DNA from: Parafilimonas sp.
GTDB taxonomy: Bacteria > Bacteroidota > Bacteroidia > Chitinophagales > Chitinophagaceae
Reading direction: 5' to 3'
NCBI GenBank assembly: GCA_025927795.1
Contig: JAICKT010000055.1
Location: 1-15,258 of the forward strand
DNA: 15,258 nucleotides
Shown here in pieces: positions 8,295-15,258 of the stretch (the stretch's first letter is position 1; the number at the start of each line of letters is the position of its first letter). Both the position numbers and the translations under genes were made by a program. The notes under the pieces were generated by a model that saw only the letters and a list, made by a program, of their open reading frames with translations, ran no database searches and had not been told where the DNA came from.

Positions 8295-11144
8295 ATGCAA
8301 TCTTTTTATAGAATTTCCTTTTTTCTTTTTGGTTGCTTTTTTTGTGTTCAGTTTGTTCATGCACAAACACAACCGCAGACTCAGCCAGTGCTTCCGGATA
8401 CGGTTATCAATCCTTTGGTAACGCGTGATACAACCGGAACGCTGAATATAAACCAGGATACTATTCCGGGTAATGTAACTTCTTTAAGTCCTGATTTATT
8501 AAATATCTATAATCAAACCACTCCAAAAAAATATAAAATTGCAGATATAAAAGTTACAGGTAATAATTATTTCGATCAGAATCTTTTGCTATCCATTGCA
8601 GGGTTAAGTGTTGGTGATGAAGTAACAATTCCGGGCGGCGATAATTTTTCCAAAGCCATTAATAAATTATGGAGCCAGAATTATTTTAGTGATGTTGCTG
8701 TTTATCTAACTTCTGTAAAAGACAATAATATAAGTGTTGAAGTACATGTTACAGAAAGACCGCGTCTGTCAAAATTTATTTTTAAAGGTGTAAAAAAATC
8801 TGAGACAGATGATTTGAAGCCAAAAACCGGGCTTGTTATAAACAGGGTTATTACTGAAAATTTAAAAAGAACAGCTTCAGATGCTATTATAAAATTTTAT
8901 GCCGATAAAGGTTTTCGTAATGCTACAGTAACGGTGCAGGAGCTTCCTGATACATCGTTTCAAAATTCAGCCATGCTCGTTTTTAATGTTGATAAAGGTT
9001 CAAAAGTTAAAATAAGTGAGATAAATTTTTCTGATAATACAGTAAGCGAAACAAAGCTTAAAGCGCAGATGAAAGGTACAAAAGAAAAAAGTCATCTTAC
9101 ACTTTTTCCTTCAAAAGACCGAACTATATATGATGATACTACGCGCTATCATTTTCATGATTATATTAAAGATTGGGGATTTTTATCTTACACAAAAACC
9201 CGCGATTTTCTTGAGCCTTACATAAAAATAAAACCTTTCTCATCAGCCAAATTTGATCCTAAAAAATTTGCAGACGATAAAGAAAAAATAATTGACTATT
9301 ATAATTCGCTTGGATATAGAGATGCTGCGATTGTAAAAGACACAGAATACATTCCAAAGAATTCAAACAACATGCACATTGATATGCAGGTTGATGAAGG
9401 ACATAAATATTATTTTGGAAATGTAAGTTGGAGTGGCAATACAAAATATCCTGATTCTTTACTTACTGTTTTGCTTGGTATAAAAAAGGGAGATACTTAC
9501 AACAGCGATATTCTTGATAAAAAATTAGGCTTAACTATATCACCTGAAGGTGGTGATATTAGTGGTCTTTATATGGATGATGGTTATCTTTTCTTTCATG
9601 TTGATCCTACGGAAACAGCAGTGTATAATGATACGATAGATTATAATATTAAAATTTACGAAGGTCCGCAGGCAACATTTAAGAATATAAAAATTTCAGG
9701 TAACGACAGAACAAAAGAATATGTTATCCGGCGTGAATTAAGAACGCTGCCTGGTGAAAAATTCAGCCGTTCAGATGTAATTCGCTCGCAGCGTGAAATT
9801 GCCAATCTTGGATTTTTTAACCAGGAAAAAATTGTGCCCGATATTGTTCCGGACCAGGATAATGGTACAGTTGATCTTACATGGCAGGTTGAAGAAAAAT
9901 CTGGTGACCAGCTTGAACTGAGTGCAGGTTTTGGCGGCGGCATTGGCGTTACCGGAACACTTGGTGTAACATTCAATAATTTCTCCGCAAATAATTTTTT
10001 CCGCAAAGGTGGATGGAAAGATGGCTTACCAGTTGGCGATGGGCAAAAATTAAGTTTGCGTGTACAAAGTAATGGCAGGGCATATCGTTCGTACAATGCA
10101 TCTTTTACTGAGCCCTGGTTAGGCGGTAAACATCGTAACGCATTTTCTGTAAGTATTTACGATACAAAATTTGCTAACGCTTATGATCCTACAACCGGTA
10201 CTTATACAAAGCAGGCAGCAGATACATCTTTCTTTAGAACAACAGGTTTTTCACTTGGTTTATCAAAACAATTAAAATGGCCTGATGATTATTTTCAGGC
10301 TGGCGTGTCTTTGGAATATGCGCGTTATCAGCTTAAAAATTATTACATAGACCCAACAAATCTTCCCGGCTTTAATAACGGTTTTTCAAACAATATAAGC
10401 TTGAAGTTTACACTGCAGCGCTATTCAGAAGACCAACAGATTTTTCCGAGAACCGGTTCAAACTTTTTACTAACACTGCAATTAACGCCTCCATTTTCTT
10501 TGATAGATAAGAACATTGTAAACTGGAAAAACCCTTATGAGCTTGTAGAATATCATAAGTGGCGGTTTACAGGAGAATGGTTTGTGCCGCTTGGCAGAGC
10601 CACTGGGCCTGATCATAATAAACAATTTGTTTTGAAGATGGCAGCGAAATATGGTTTTATCGGGCGTTATAATAATCAGTTGAACATCTCTCCTTTTGAA
10701 CGTTTCCAGGTTGGTGATGCCGGTTTAAGTAACAGCTATGCGTTGTTGGGTTATGATATAATTGCGCAACGTGGTTATCCTGTTTATCAAACTTCAGATC
10801 CAAAAGTAAATCCGGATCAACAAGGTGCCTCTGAGTACTTTACAATTTTCAATAAATATACACTTGAGCTTCGCTATCCTTTTGCCCTAAATCCAAGCAG
10901 TACAATTTATGGCTTAACATTTTTTGAAGCAGCTAACGGCTGGTATTCGTTTAAAGATTATAACCCTTTTCGCCTGCGGCGTTCTGTTGGTGTTGGCGTA
11001 AGATTTTTCTTGCCAATGTTTGGTTTATTAGGGTTTGATTATGGTATTGGATTAGACAGGTATGGTGTTAACAGTGGTATAGGAAGCAATTCTCTTAAAG
11101 ATGTGGGACGCTTTACATTTATGCTGGGCTATGAGCCGGATTAA
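8295..11144 (+). CDS. bamA: BamA, outer-membrane protein assembly factor
   Basis: BamA is the essential insertase of the BAM complex, folding barrel proteins into the outer membrane. The 949-residue protein (E. coli BamA is 810) starts with a signal peptide (1-24, ending HAQ). A Gln/Thr/Pro/Asp-rich linker runs to about residue 78. Five POTRA domains follow at roughly 80-154, 157-234, 237-368, 372-455 and 461-533; motifs such as IKVTGNNYFD, VSWSGNTKYP and IKISGNDRTKEYVIRREL mark repeats 1, 4 and 5. The third is enlarged by about 55 aromatic-rich residues. The barrel (about 540-949) contains the loop-6 hallmark QRGYP at 825-829 and begins with a glycine-rich stretch, GFGGGIGVTGTLG. The chain ends GRFTFMLGYEPD, with the insertion signal slightly inside the end. 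It is followed by two Skp-type chaperone genes at 40 and 30 bases, a likely operon. No BamB-E gene is visible here. Confidence 0.95.
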   Translation: MQSFYRISFFLFGCFFCVQFVHAQTQPQTQPVLPDTVINPLVTRDTTGTLNINQDTIPGNVTSLSPDLLNIYNQTTPKKYKIADIKVTGNNYFDQNLLLSIAGLSVGDEVTIPGGDNFSKAINKLWSQNYFSDVAVYLTSVKDNNISVEVHVTERPRLSKFIFKGVKKSETDDLKPKTGLVINRVITENLKRTASDAIIKFYADKGFRNATVTVQELPDTSFQNSAMLVFNVDKGSKVKISEINFSDNTVSETKLKAQMKGTKEKSHLTLFPSKDRTIYDDTTRYHFHDYIKDWGFLSYTKTRDFLEPYIKIKPFSSAKFDPKKFADDKEKIIDYYNSLGYRDAAIVKDTEYIPKNSNNMHIDMQVDEGHKYYFGNVSWSGNTKYPDSLLTVLLGIKKGDTYNSDILDKKLGLTISPEGGDISGLYMDDGYLFFHVDPTETAVYNDTIDYNIKIYEGPQATFKNIKISGNDRTKEYVIRRELRTLPGEKFSRSDVIRSQREIANLGFFNQEKIVPDIVPDQDNGTVDLTWQVEEKSGDQLELSAGFGGGIGVTGTLGVTFNNFSANNFFRKGGWKDGLPVGDGQKLSLRVQSNGRAYRSYNASFTEPWLGGKHRNAFSVSIYDTKFANAYDPTTGTYTKQAADTSFFRTTGFSLGLSKQLKWPDDYFQAGVSLEYARYQLKNYYIDPTNLPGFNNGFSNNISLKFTLQRYSEDQQIFPRTGSNFLLTLQLTPPFSLIDKNIVNWKNPYELVEYHKWRFTGEWFVPLGRATGPDHNKQFVLKMAAKYGFIGRYNNQLNISPFERFQVGDAGLSNSYALLGYDIIAQRGYPVYQTSDPKVNPDQQGASEYFTIFNKYTLELRYPFALNPSSTIYGLTFFEAANGWYSFKDYNPFRLRRSVGVGVRFFLPMFGLLGFDYGIGLDRYGVNSGIGSNSLKDVGRFTFMLGYEPD

Positions 11145-11184
11145 CTATATTTATCTTAGTATATAATAATTAAATATTGTTATT

Positions 11185-11700
11185 ATGAAGAACATATTGT
11201 TTGCATTATTTTTTGTACTGGGTGGTGCAGTTGCAACCCATGCACAACGATATGCAATAATTGATACAAAATATATTTTAAGCAAATTACCTGAATATGT
11301 GGATGCAGATAAAAAGCTGCAGGCAATAAGTGATCAATGGCAAAAAGAAATTGATAACATGCAGGCGCAGCTTAATGATATGTATAAAAATTATGATGCA
11401 GAACAATACATGTTAAGCGACGATCTTAAAAAAAAGCGGGAAGACGAATTGTATAATAAAGAAAAAGAAGTAAGGGATTTGCAGAAGCGCCGCTTTGGTT
11501 ACCAGGGCGATCTTTTTACAGAAAGAGAGAAACTTGTAAAGCCGATACAGGATAAAGTTTATAACGCTGTGCAAAAAATGGCAGTAGCACATGGATATGA
11601 TTTTGTGCTTGATAAAAGTGAAGGAATTACTGTTATCTTTGCCGACCCAAAATTAGACCGCAGCAACGACATACTGCAGGAATTGGGAATTAAAAATTAA
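11185..11700 (+). CDS. OmpH/Skp-family periplasmic chaperone (first copy)
   Basis: The product has 171 residues with a signal peptide (1-20, ending ATHAQ). The mature chain opens with the short strand YAIIDTKYILSKLPEY typical of OmpH, then a long charged helical arm (about 40-135), and ends with the strand pair YDFVLDKSEGITVIF. That is the Skp layout: a small trimerising body with helical tentacles that hold unfolded outer-membrane proteins in the periplasm and deliver them to BamA. The size is close to E. coli Skp (161). It lies 40 bases after bamA and 30 bases before a second member. In P. gingivalis an Skp-like protein of this cluster has been linked to type IX secretion, so clients may include that machinery. 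Confidence 0.92.
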   Translation: MKNILFALFFVLGGAVATHAQRYAIIDTKYILSKLPEYVDADKKLQAISDQWQKEIDNMQAQLNDMYKNYDAEQYMLSDDLKKKREDELYNKEKEVRDLQKRRFGYQGDLFTEREKLVKPIQDKVYNAVQKMAVAHGYDFVLDKSEGITVIFADPKLDRSNDILQELGIKN

Positions 11701-11730
11701 AAACATTTAAATTAAACAATAACAACTCTC

Positions 11731-12351
11731 ATGAAAAAGTTTTTTTTGGTTTCTCTTGCTCTTTGTATTTTTTTAATTGCTTCACAAAATTTACATGCCC
11801 AAACGGCTGCACTTAAAATTGGTGTTTTTGATATTGATTTGATGGTACGAGCATTGCCGGAATATCGTAATGTAGATAGTCTTACAGCAAATTATGAACA
11901 AGATACTTTAGGTGCTCAATACCAGGAATATCAAGGCGAATATCAACGCCTTGACAGTACTTTTAAAGCTGATTCTGCAGCAAAAAGACCGCAAAGCGTT
12001 TTAGATTACAGTAACAATCTCAGACGACAAATGGCATATACACTTGTTTATTGGCAACAAATTGCACAACAAAAATCTGATCAATACAGAGGTTCTTTAG
12101 CTCAACCTTTATATGCGAAAGTGGTTTCTGCGTACAAGAAAGTTATAGCAGCCAATAAATATTCCCTTATTTTAAAACCTAATACGTATGAGGTAGGCGG
12201 AACAACACGACTTGAAAATTTATTTCCGTTAGTGGCAAAAGAAATGGGTGTAACAATTGATCCTAATTTAACAGTTGATTTAAACCAGGCGTTGCAGGAG
12301 GCAGGGACAACTACTAATCCGCAGCAAAAAGCAGGTACTGGTAAACCATAA
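11731..12351 (+). CDS. OmpH/Skp-family periplasmic chaperone (second, divergent copy)
   Basis: The 206-residue product has a signal peptide (1-24, ending LHAQ). The mature start IGVFDIDLMVRALPEYRNVD (30-49) matches the first copy's body strand, and YSLILKPNTYEVGG (about 144-157) matches its closing strand. The helical arm between them (about 50-140) is rich in Gln, Tyr and Ala and much less charged than in the first copy. The protein ends with a Thr/Gln/Pro/Gly-rich tail (NPQQKAGTGKP) that looks disordered. Tandem, unequal OmpH genes after bamA are known from other Bacteroidota, which suggests two chaperones with different clients, or mixed trimers. It is the last gene of the plus-strand block and is followed by a strong hairpin terminator. 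Confidence 0.9.
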   Translation: MKKFFLVSLALCIFLIASQNLHAQTAALKIGVFDIDLMVRALPEYRNVDSLTANYEQDTLGAQYQEYQGEYQRLDSTFKADSAAKRPQSVLDYSNNLRRQMAYTLVYWQQIAQQKSDQYRGSLAQPLYAKVVSAYKKVIAANKYSLILKPNTYEVGGTTRLENLFPLVAKEMGVTIDPNLTVDLNQALQEAGTTTNPQQKAGTGKP

Positions 12352-12370
12352 CTCAATCTATATAATTCTT

Positions 12371-12399
12371 AAAAGGCTTTGCAGTTCGCAAAGCCTTTT
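12371..12399. terminator. Bidirectional intrinsic terminator between ompH and the EF-G-like gene
   Basis: A perfect 12-base-pair stem (AAAAGGCTTTGC / GCAAAGCCTTTT) with the five-base loop AGTTC lies 19 bases after the ompH stop and 4 bases after the minus-strand EF-G stop. The stem ends in T runs on both strands, so it can stop transcription from either side, as expected between convergent genes. Confidence 0.93.
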
Positions 12400-12403
12400 T
12401 ATT

Positions 12404-14539
12404 TTACGCAACTTCTTCTTTTGCAGTCTTACTGTATTCATCCATTAGTTTCCGCTGCAGATCATAAGGCACTGGTGCGTACTCAGAAAACCTGCTTCTG
12501 AATTTTGCACGTCCTTGCGTTAATGATCGTAATGAAGATGAATAGCCATCCATTTCTGCAAGCGGTACTTTGGCCACCACTTTTTGAAAATGGCCTTCTG
12601 CATCTATGCCTTCAACAATTGCACGGCGTGTTTGTAAATCGCCCATAACAGCACCGGTTAAATCATCAGGGCATAACACTTCTACTTTATAAACGGGTTC
12701 AAGAATTTGCGGGTCTGCATCTTTAAATGCCTGCCTGAAGGCTTGCAATCCCGCAATCTTAAATGAAATATCATTGCTGTCAACCGGGTGCATTTTTCCA
12801 TCATACACACATACACGAATATCACGTGCATAAGAGCCGGTAAGCGGTCCGTTATGCATTTTTTCCATTACTCCTTTTAATATTGATGGAAGAAAACGAG
12901 CATCAATAGCGCCACCAACAATGCAATTATAAAACACTAATTTCCCACCCCAATCCAGGTCATGAGTTTCGCGGCCACGCACATTTAAACCATGCGGTTC
13001 GGGTATGCCTTCATGCCAGGGTTCAATACGCATATATACTTCACCAAACTGCCCGGCACCACCACTTTGTTTTTTATGGCGATAACTTGCATCTGCTTCT
13101 TTGCGTATTGTTTCGCGATAAGGAATACGTGGCTTAACAAATTTTACATCCAGTTTAAAATGGTGTTCAATTTTCCATTTGGCAACTGCCAAATGCATAT
13201 CGCCCTGGCAGTGAATTAAAATTTGTTTTAATTCAGGTGAAAATTCAACAAGCAGTGTGGGGTCTTCTTCTCTTAATTGATGCAATGCCTGCGATAGTTT
13301 TTCTTCTTCACCTTTTTTTACTGCTTCAACTGCAACGGTAATATTTGGTGGCGGAAATTCAATCGGTTTTAATTCATAATTTTTCCCTTTTGCATGGAGC
13401 GTATTATTTACATGTGTATTTTTTAGTTTGAGTGTTGCACCTATATCACCTGCACAAAGTTCGTTTACTGTTGTACGTTTGTTTCCTTCAACCAAAAACA
13501 ATTGATTTATTTTTTCTGAAACATTTGTACTCTCATTTTCTAATTCCATTCCGCTTTTAATACAACCGGAAAACACTTTAAAAAATGATAACTCGCCTAC
13601 ATGCGGCTCACTTACTGTTTTATAGATAAACATGCATGCAGGTCCATTTTCATTGCAGGGTAAATCTTCTCCTTTAATTGTTTTTTGCGGAGGCATTTCA
13701 TTTGCGCTTGGGCAAACGTTATCAATAAATCCCATCAGCCTTCCGCTGCCCATATTGCGTTCAGCACTTAAACAGAATAATGGAAATATATCGTGATTAA
13801 TCATTGCTTTTTTTAAACCTGCTTTCATCTCATCTTCATCAAGCTCGCCTTTATCAAAATATTTTTCCATCAGGCTTTCATCATTGCTCGCAATTGCTTC
13901 AACTAATTCTCGGTGCAGTTTATCTGCTTTATCTTTTTCTTCGTCAGGAATAAAAAGTTTTTCAGGTTTGCCACCTGTATCTTTAAATTTATACATCGTC
14001 ATGCGCAGCACATCAATTATTTCATGAAAGCCGGCGCCTTGCTGCCGCGGATATTGTACCACCTGTACATTGTTTCCAAAATGATTCTTTGCCTCTGCAA
14101 CAGTGCGGTCAAAATCTGCATCATCTTCATCTAATTTATTCACTGCAAAAATCATCGGTGTTTTAAACTGTTCTGTATATTCCCAAATAATATCAGTACT
14201 TACTTCAACACCCATTTCTGCATTCAGCAACATAACACCGGTGTCTGCAACACGAAGTGCGGAAATTACTTCGCCAACAAAATCATCGTAACCCGGCGTG
14301 TCAATAATATTTATTTTATAGCCGCGCCATTTTGTATGCAGCAGTTTACTAAAAATAGAATTGCCGCGTTCCTGTTCCAATTCATGATAATCGCTTATAG
14401 AATTTTTTTCGGAAACAGAACCGCGGCGTGTCGTCAATCCGGCTTCATACAACATGCACTCCGCTAATGTTGTCTTGCCAGAGCCGGCATGGCCGAGCAA
14501 GACAATAGATTTTACGTGTGAGGTATCAAATTCAGGCAT
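12404..14539 (-). CDS. EF-G-like translational GTPase (EF-G paralogue, FusA2 type)
   Basis: The 711-residue protein has the full EF-G domain set. The GTPase domain shows G1 GHAGSGKT at 16-23, switch I EQERGNSI at 55-62, G3 DTPG at 80-83, G4 NKLD at 134-137 and G5 SAE at 258-260. Domains II and III follow, then domain IV with HKKQSGGAGQFGEVYMR (488-504) and the tip HPVDSND at 584-590, and domain V to about residue 690. Canonical EF-G has GHIDAGKTT, EQERGITI and HDVDSSE at these places, so this is a paralogue of the EF-G2 type rather than the standard fusA product. Canonical fusA usually lies with rpsL/rpsG, not here. Paralogues of this type have ribosome-dependent GTPase activity, and some support translocation or other ribosome steps; the role here is unknown. 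Its stop lies 4 bases from the shared terminator. Confidence 0.9.
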   Translation of the reverse strand: MPEFDTSHVKSIVLLGHAGSGKTTLAECMLYEAGLTTRRGSVSEKNSISDYHELEQERGNSIFSKLLHTKWRGYKINIIDTPGYDDFVGEVISALRVADTGVMLLNAEMGVEVSTDIIWEYTEQFKTPMIFAVNKLDEDDADFDRTVAEAKNHFGNNVQVVQYPRQQGAGFHEIIDVLRMTMYKFKDTGGKPEKLFIPDEEKDKADKLHRELVEAIASNDESLMEKYFDKGELDEDEMKAGLKKAMINHDIFPLFCLSAERNMGSGRLMGFIDNVCPSANEMPPQKTIKGEDLPCNENGPACMFIYKTVSEPHVGELSFFKVFSGCIKSGMELENESTNVSEKINQLFLVEGNKRTTVNELCAGDIGATLKLKNTHVNNTLHAKGKNYELKPIEFPPPNITVAVEAVKKGEEEKLSQALHQLREEDPTLLVEFSPELKQILIHCQGDMHLAVAKWKIEHHFKLDVKFVKPRIPYRETIRKEADASYRHKKQSGGAGQFGEVYMRIEPWHEGIPEPHGLNVRGRETHDLDWGGKLVFYNCIVGGAIDARFLPSILKGVMEKMHNGPLTGSYARDIRVCVYDGKMHPVDSNDISFKIAGLQAFRQAFKDADPQILEPVYKVEVLCPDDLTGAVMGDLQTRRAIVEGIDAEGHFQKVVAKVPLAEMDGYSSSLRSLTQGRAKFRSRFSEYAPVPYDLQRKLMDEYSKTAKEEVA

Positions 14540-14642
14540 TGCAAAAAGTTTTTATCGTTATTGAAAAAGTCATTAAACTTTATGAATAGTATTATACTAA
14601 GCCGACAAGTTTATGGTCATAAAATTCAATGATAAAAAATAA

Positions 14643-14654
14643 GGAGCTTACTCC
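14643..14654 (-). terminator. Possible weak terminator after the coiled-coil gene
   Basis: On the minus strand, GGAG-TAAG-CTCC forms a four-base-pair stem followed by TTATTTTTTAT, about 20 bases after the stop codon of the minus-strand gene at 14675. The stem is short, so this is a tentative call. Confidence 0.3.
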
Positions 14655-14674
14655 GGTTTAAAAGATTTATACAA

Positions 14675-15058
14675 TTAATGTATAACGTTTACAAAATGAT
14701 TCAGGTCGTTGCGTAATTCGCTTAATGTGCTTTCAAGCGACTGATAATTGTCGTAAAGATTTTCGTGATACGCAGAAATATTATCAGAGAATTGAACATC
14801 TGCATTTCCCGAGACCTCAGAATGCAGTTTGCGGTCGTGCAATTTTACCGCATGTTTTAAATCGTGTATATTAATAAGCTGAATGTGCAACTGGTTTTGG
14901 AGGTGTTCCAGTTCTGATTGTTCTTCTTTGGATAGTGGGTGATTTACCGCTTGTTGTAAAGTTGTTTGCATTTGTTGCAATTCATTACGATGGGAACGCA
15001 AGGTTTCTCTCCAATCGTTGCATTCCCTGGTAAATTGTGAGATTTCTGTCTGAACCAT
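14675..15058 (-). CDS. Hypothetical coiled-coil protein, 127 residues
   Basis: I do not recognise this protein. It has no signal peptide or membrane segment. Residues 1-80 are almost entirely helical, with heptad-like spacing of Leu/Ile in a Gln/Glu/His-rich chain (for example NELQQMQTTLQQ at 25-36 and LEHLQNQLHIQL at 50-61). A break around SGNADVQFSDN (83-93) is followed by a second helix (94-125), so an antiparallel coiled-coil hairpin is likely. Composition is unusual in its many His residues (11 by my count) and its Gln, with a single Cys. It lies upstream of the EF-G-like gene on the same strand with a 135-base gap, so cotranscription is possible but not shown. The ATG at 15058 is preceded by a candidate promoter and a palindrome. 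That the sequence codes is supported by its length, its coherent helical pattern and the lack of a competing frame. Confidence 0.75.
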   Translation of the reverse strand: MVQTEISQFTRECNDWRETLRSHRNELQQMQTTLQQAVNHPLSKEEQSELEHLQNQLHIQLINIHDLKHAVKLHDRKLHSEVSGNADVQFSDNISAYHENLYDNYQSLESTLSELRNDLNHFVNVIH

Positions 15059-15082
15059 GGGATAAAATTTTAGTGAAGAATT

Positions 15083-15099
15083 TCCCGTTTAAAACGGGA
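15083..15099. repeat. Palindrome TCCCGTT-TAA-AACGGGA upstream of the coiled-coil gene
   Basis: This is a perfect inverted repeat with seven-base arms and a three-base centre, 24 bases before the minus-strand start codon at 15058. It is notably GC-rich at its ends within very AT-rich DNA. It lies just downstream of the candidate promoter, so it could be an operator or a hairpin in the mRNA leader. A terminator is unlikely, because no T run follows on either strand. Confidence 0.7.
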
Positions 15100-15111
15100 C
15101 GAATCGCACAA

Positions 15112-15141
15112 CTAATGTAGAACTAAATTTTTTAAATTCAA
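15112..15141 (-). promoter_or_regulatory. Candidate promoter of the coiled-coil gene
   Basis: Read on the minus strand, TTG (15141-15139) is followed after 19 bases by TACATTAG (15119-15112), which matches seven of eight positions of the Bacteroidota TAnnTTTG -7 box at normal spacing. Transcription would start near 15105, leaving a leader of about 45 bases that contains the palindrome at 15083-15099. Confidence 0.4.
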
Positions 15142-15150
15142 GCTAATTTT

Positions 15151-15201
15151 TTGTGCGTTAAAATGGTTTTTTATCTGAACCTTTACCATTTTATTGTGCG
15201 T
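15151..15201. repeat. Inverted repeat framed by direct repeats
   Basis: The direct repeat TTGTGCGT occurs at 15151-15158 and 15194-15201. Directly inside it are inverted arms TAAAATGGT (15159-15167) and ACCATTTTA (15185-15193), separated by 17 bases. A further copy of the heptamer TTGTGCG lies on the minus strand at 15105-15111, beside the candidate -7 box. The layout suggests a composite regulator binding region, or less likely the scar of a very small insertion. Nothing else was recognised in the 200 non-coding bases at the window end. Confidence 0.6.
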
Positions 15202-15258
15202 AAATATCCTTAATGTTTATTTGTATTTCAAGTGCAGGTAAATTAATTGTTGTTTCAG

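Noticed and set aside
9656..10096. 146-codon open frame on the minus strand opposite bamA
   Set aside because: It lies wholly inside the bamA POTRA5 and barrel region, which has clear family motifs. The antisense product is Pro/Ser-rich with no recognisable domain, typical of a mirror frame.
12992..13219. Plus-strand open frame opposite the EF-G-like gene
   Set aside because: It overlaps conserved domain III/IV sequence of the GTPase; the Phe/Cys-rich product fits an antisense artefact.
1..15258. Mobile element, CRISPR array, tRNA/rRNA or defence system
   Set aside because: No transposase or integrase motifs, no regularly spaced repeats and no cloverleaf-like segments were seen. Base composition and style are even from gene to gene, giving no sign of recent transfer.

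Overview
The window comes from a member of the Bacteroidota, most likely the Chitinophagales/Chitinophagaceae (lineage is inferred from gene content and order, not from a search). Supporting signs are the AT-rich DNA, start codons mostly without Shine-Dalgarno sequences, TAnnTTTG-type -7 boxes ahead of some genes, exported proteins whose signal peptides end in Ala-Gln or Gly-Gln, and a PorG/DUF6089 protein next to isoprenyl transferase and BamA.

Layout: positions 2-12351 are all plus strand. The window opens inside uvrA (C-terminal 570 codons), followed by a CvpA-family membrane protein, an alpha/beta hydrolase and a CBS-pair protein with an ACT-like tail. Then comes an envelope-biogenesis block: a small one-POTRA Omp85 protein, NAD kinase (nadK), a PorG/DUF6089 outer-membrane barrel, isoprenyl transferase (uppS), BamA with five POTRA domains, and two Skp/OmpH-type periplasmic chaperones. 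A strong two-way hairpin terminator at 12371-12399 separates this block from two convergent minus-strand genes: an EF-G paralogue and a 127-residue coiled-coil protein of unknown function. The last 200 bases are non-coding but hold a candidate promoter, a palindrome and an inverted repeat framed by direct repeats.

How the genes fit together: UppS makes the undecaprenyl carrier for cell-wall and surface glycans. The Skp-like proteins carry unfolded outer-membrane proteins to BamA, which inserts them. PorG is known in Porphyromonas as part of the type IX secretion apparatus, and the second Omp85 protein is probably another insertase or export pore. The CBS protein and NAD kinase link the block to nucleotide status. 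Most of this order (CBS/nadK/porG/uppS/bamA/skp/skp) is, to my knowledge, a conserved Bacteroidota arrangement. The points I find least ordinary are the extra Omp85 gene inside it, a long aromatic-rich insertion in BamA POTRA3, and the repeat structure at 15083-15201. I saw no mobile element, CRISPR array, RNA gene or defence system, and no gap between genes reaches 300 bases.
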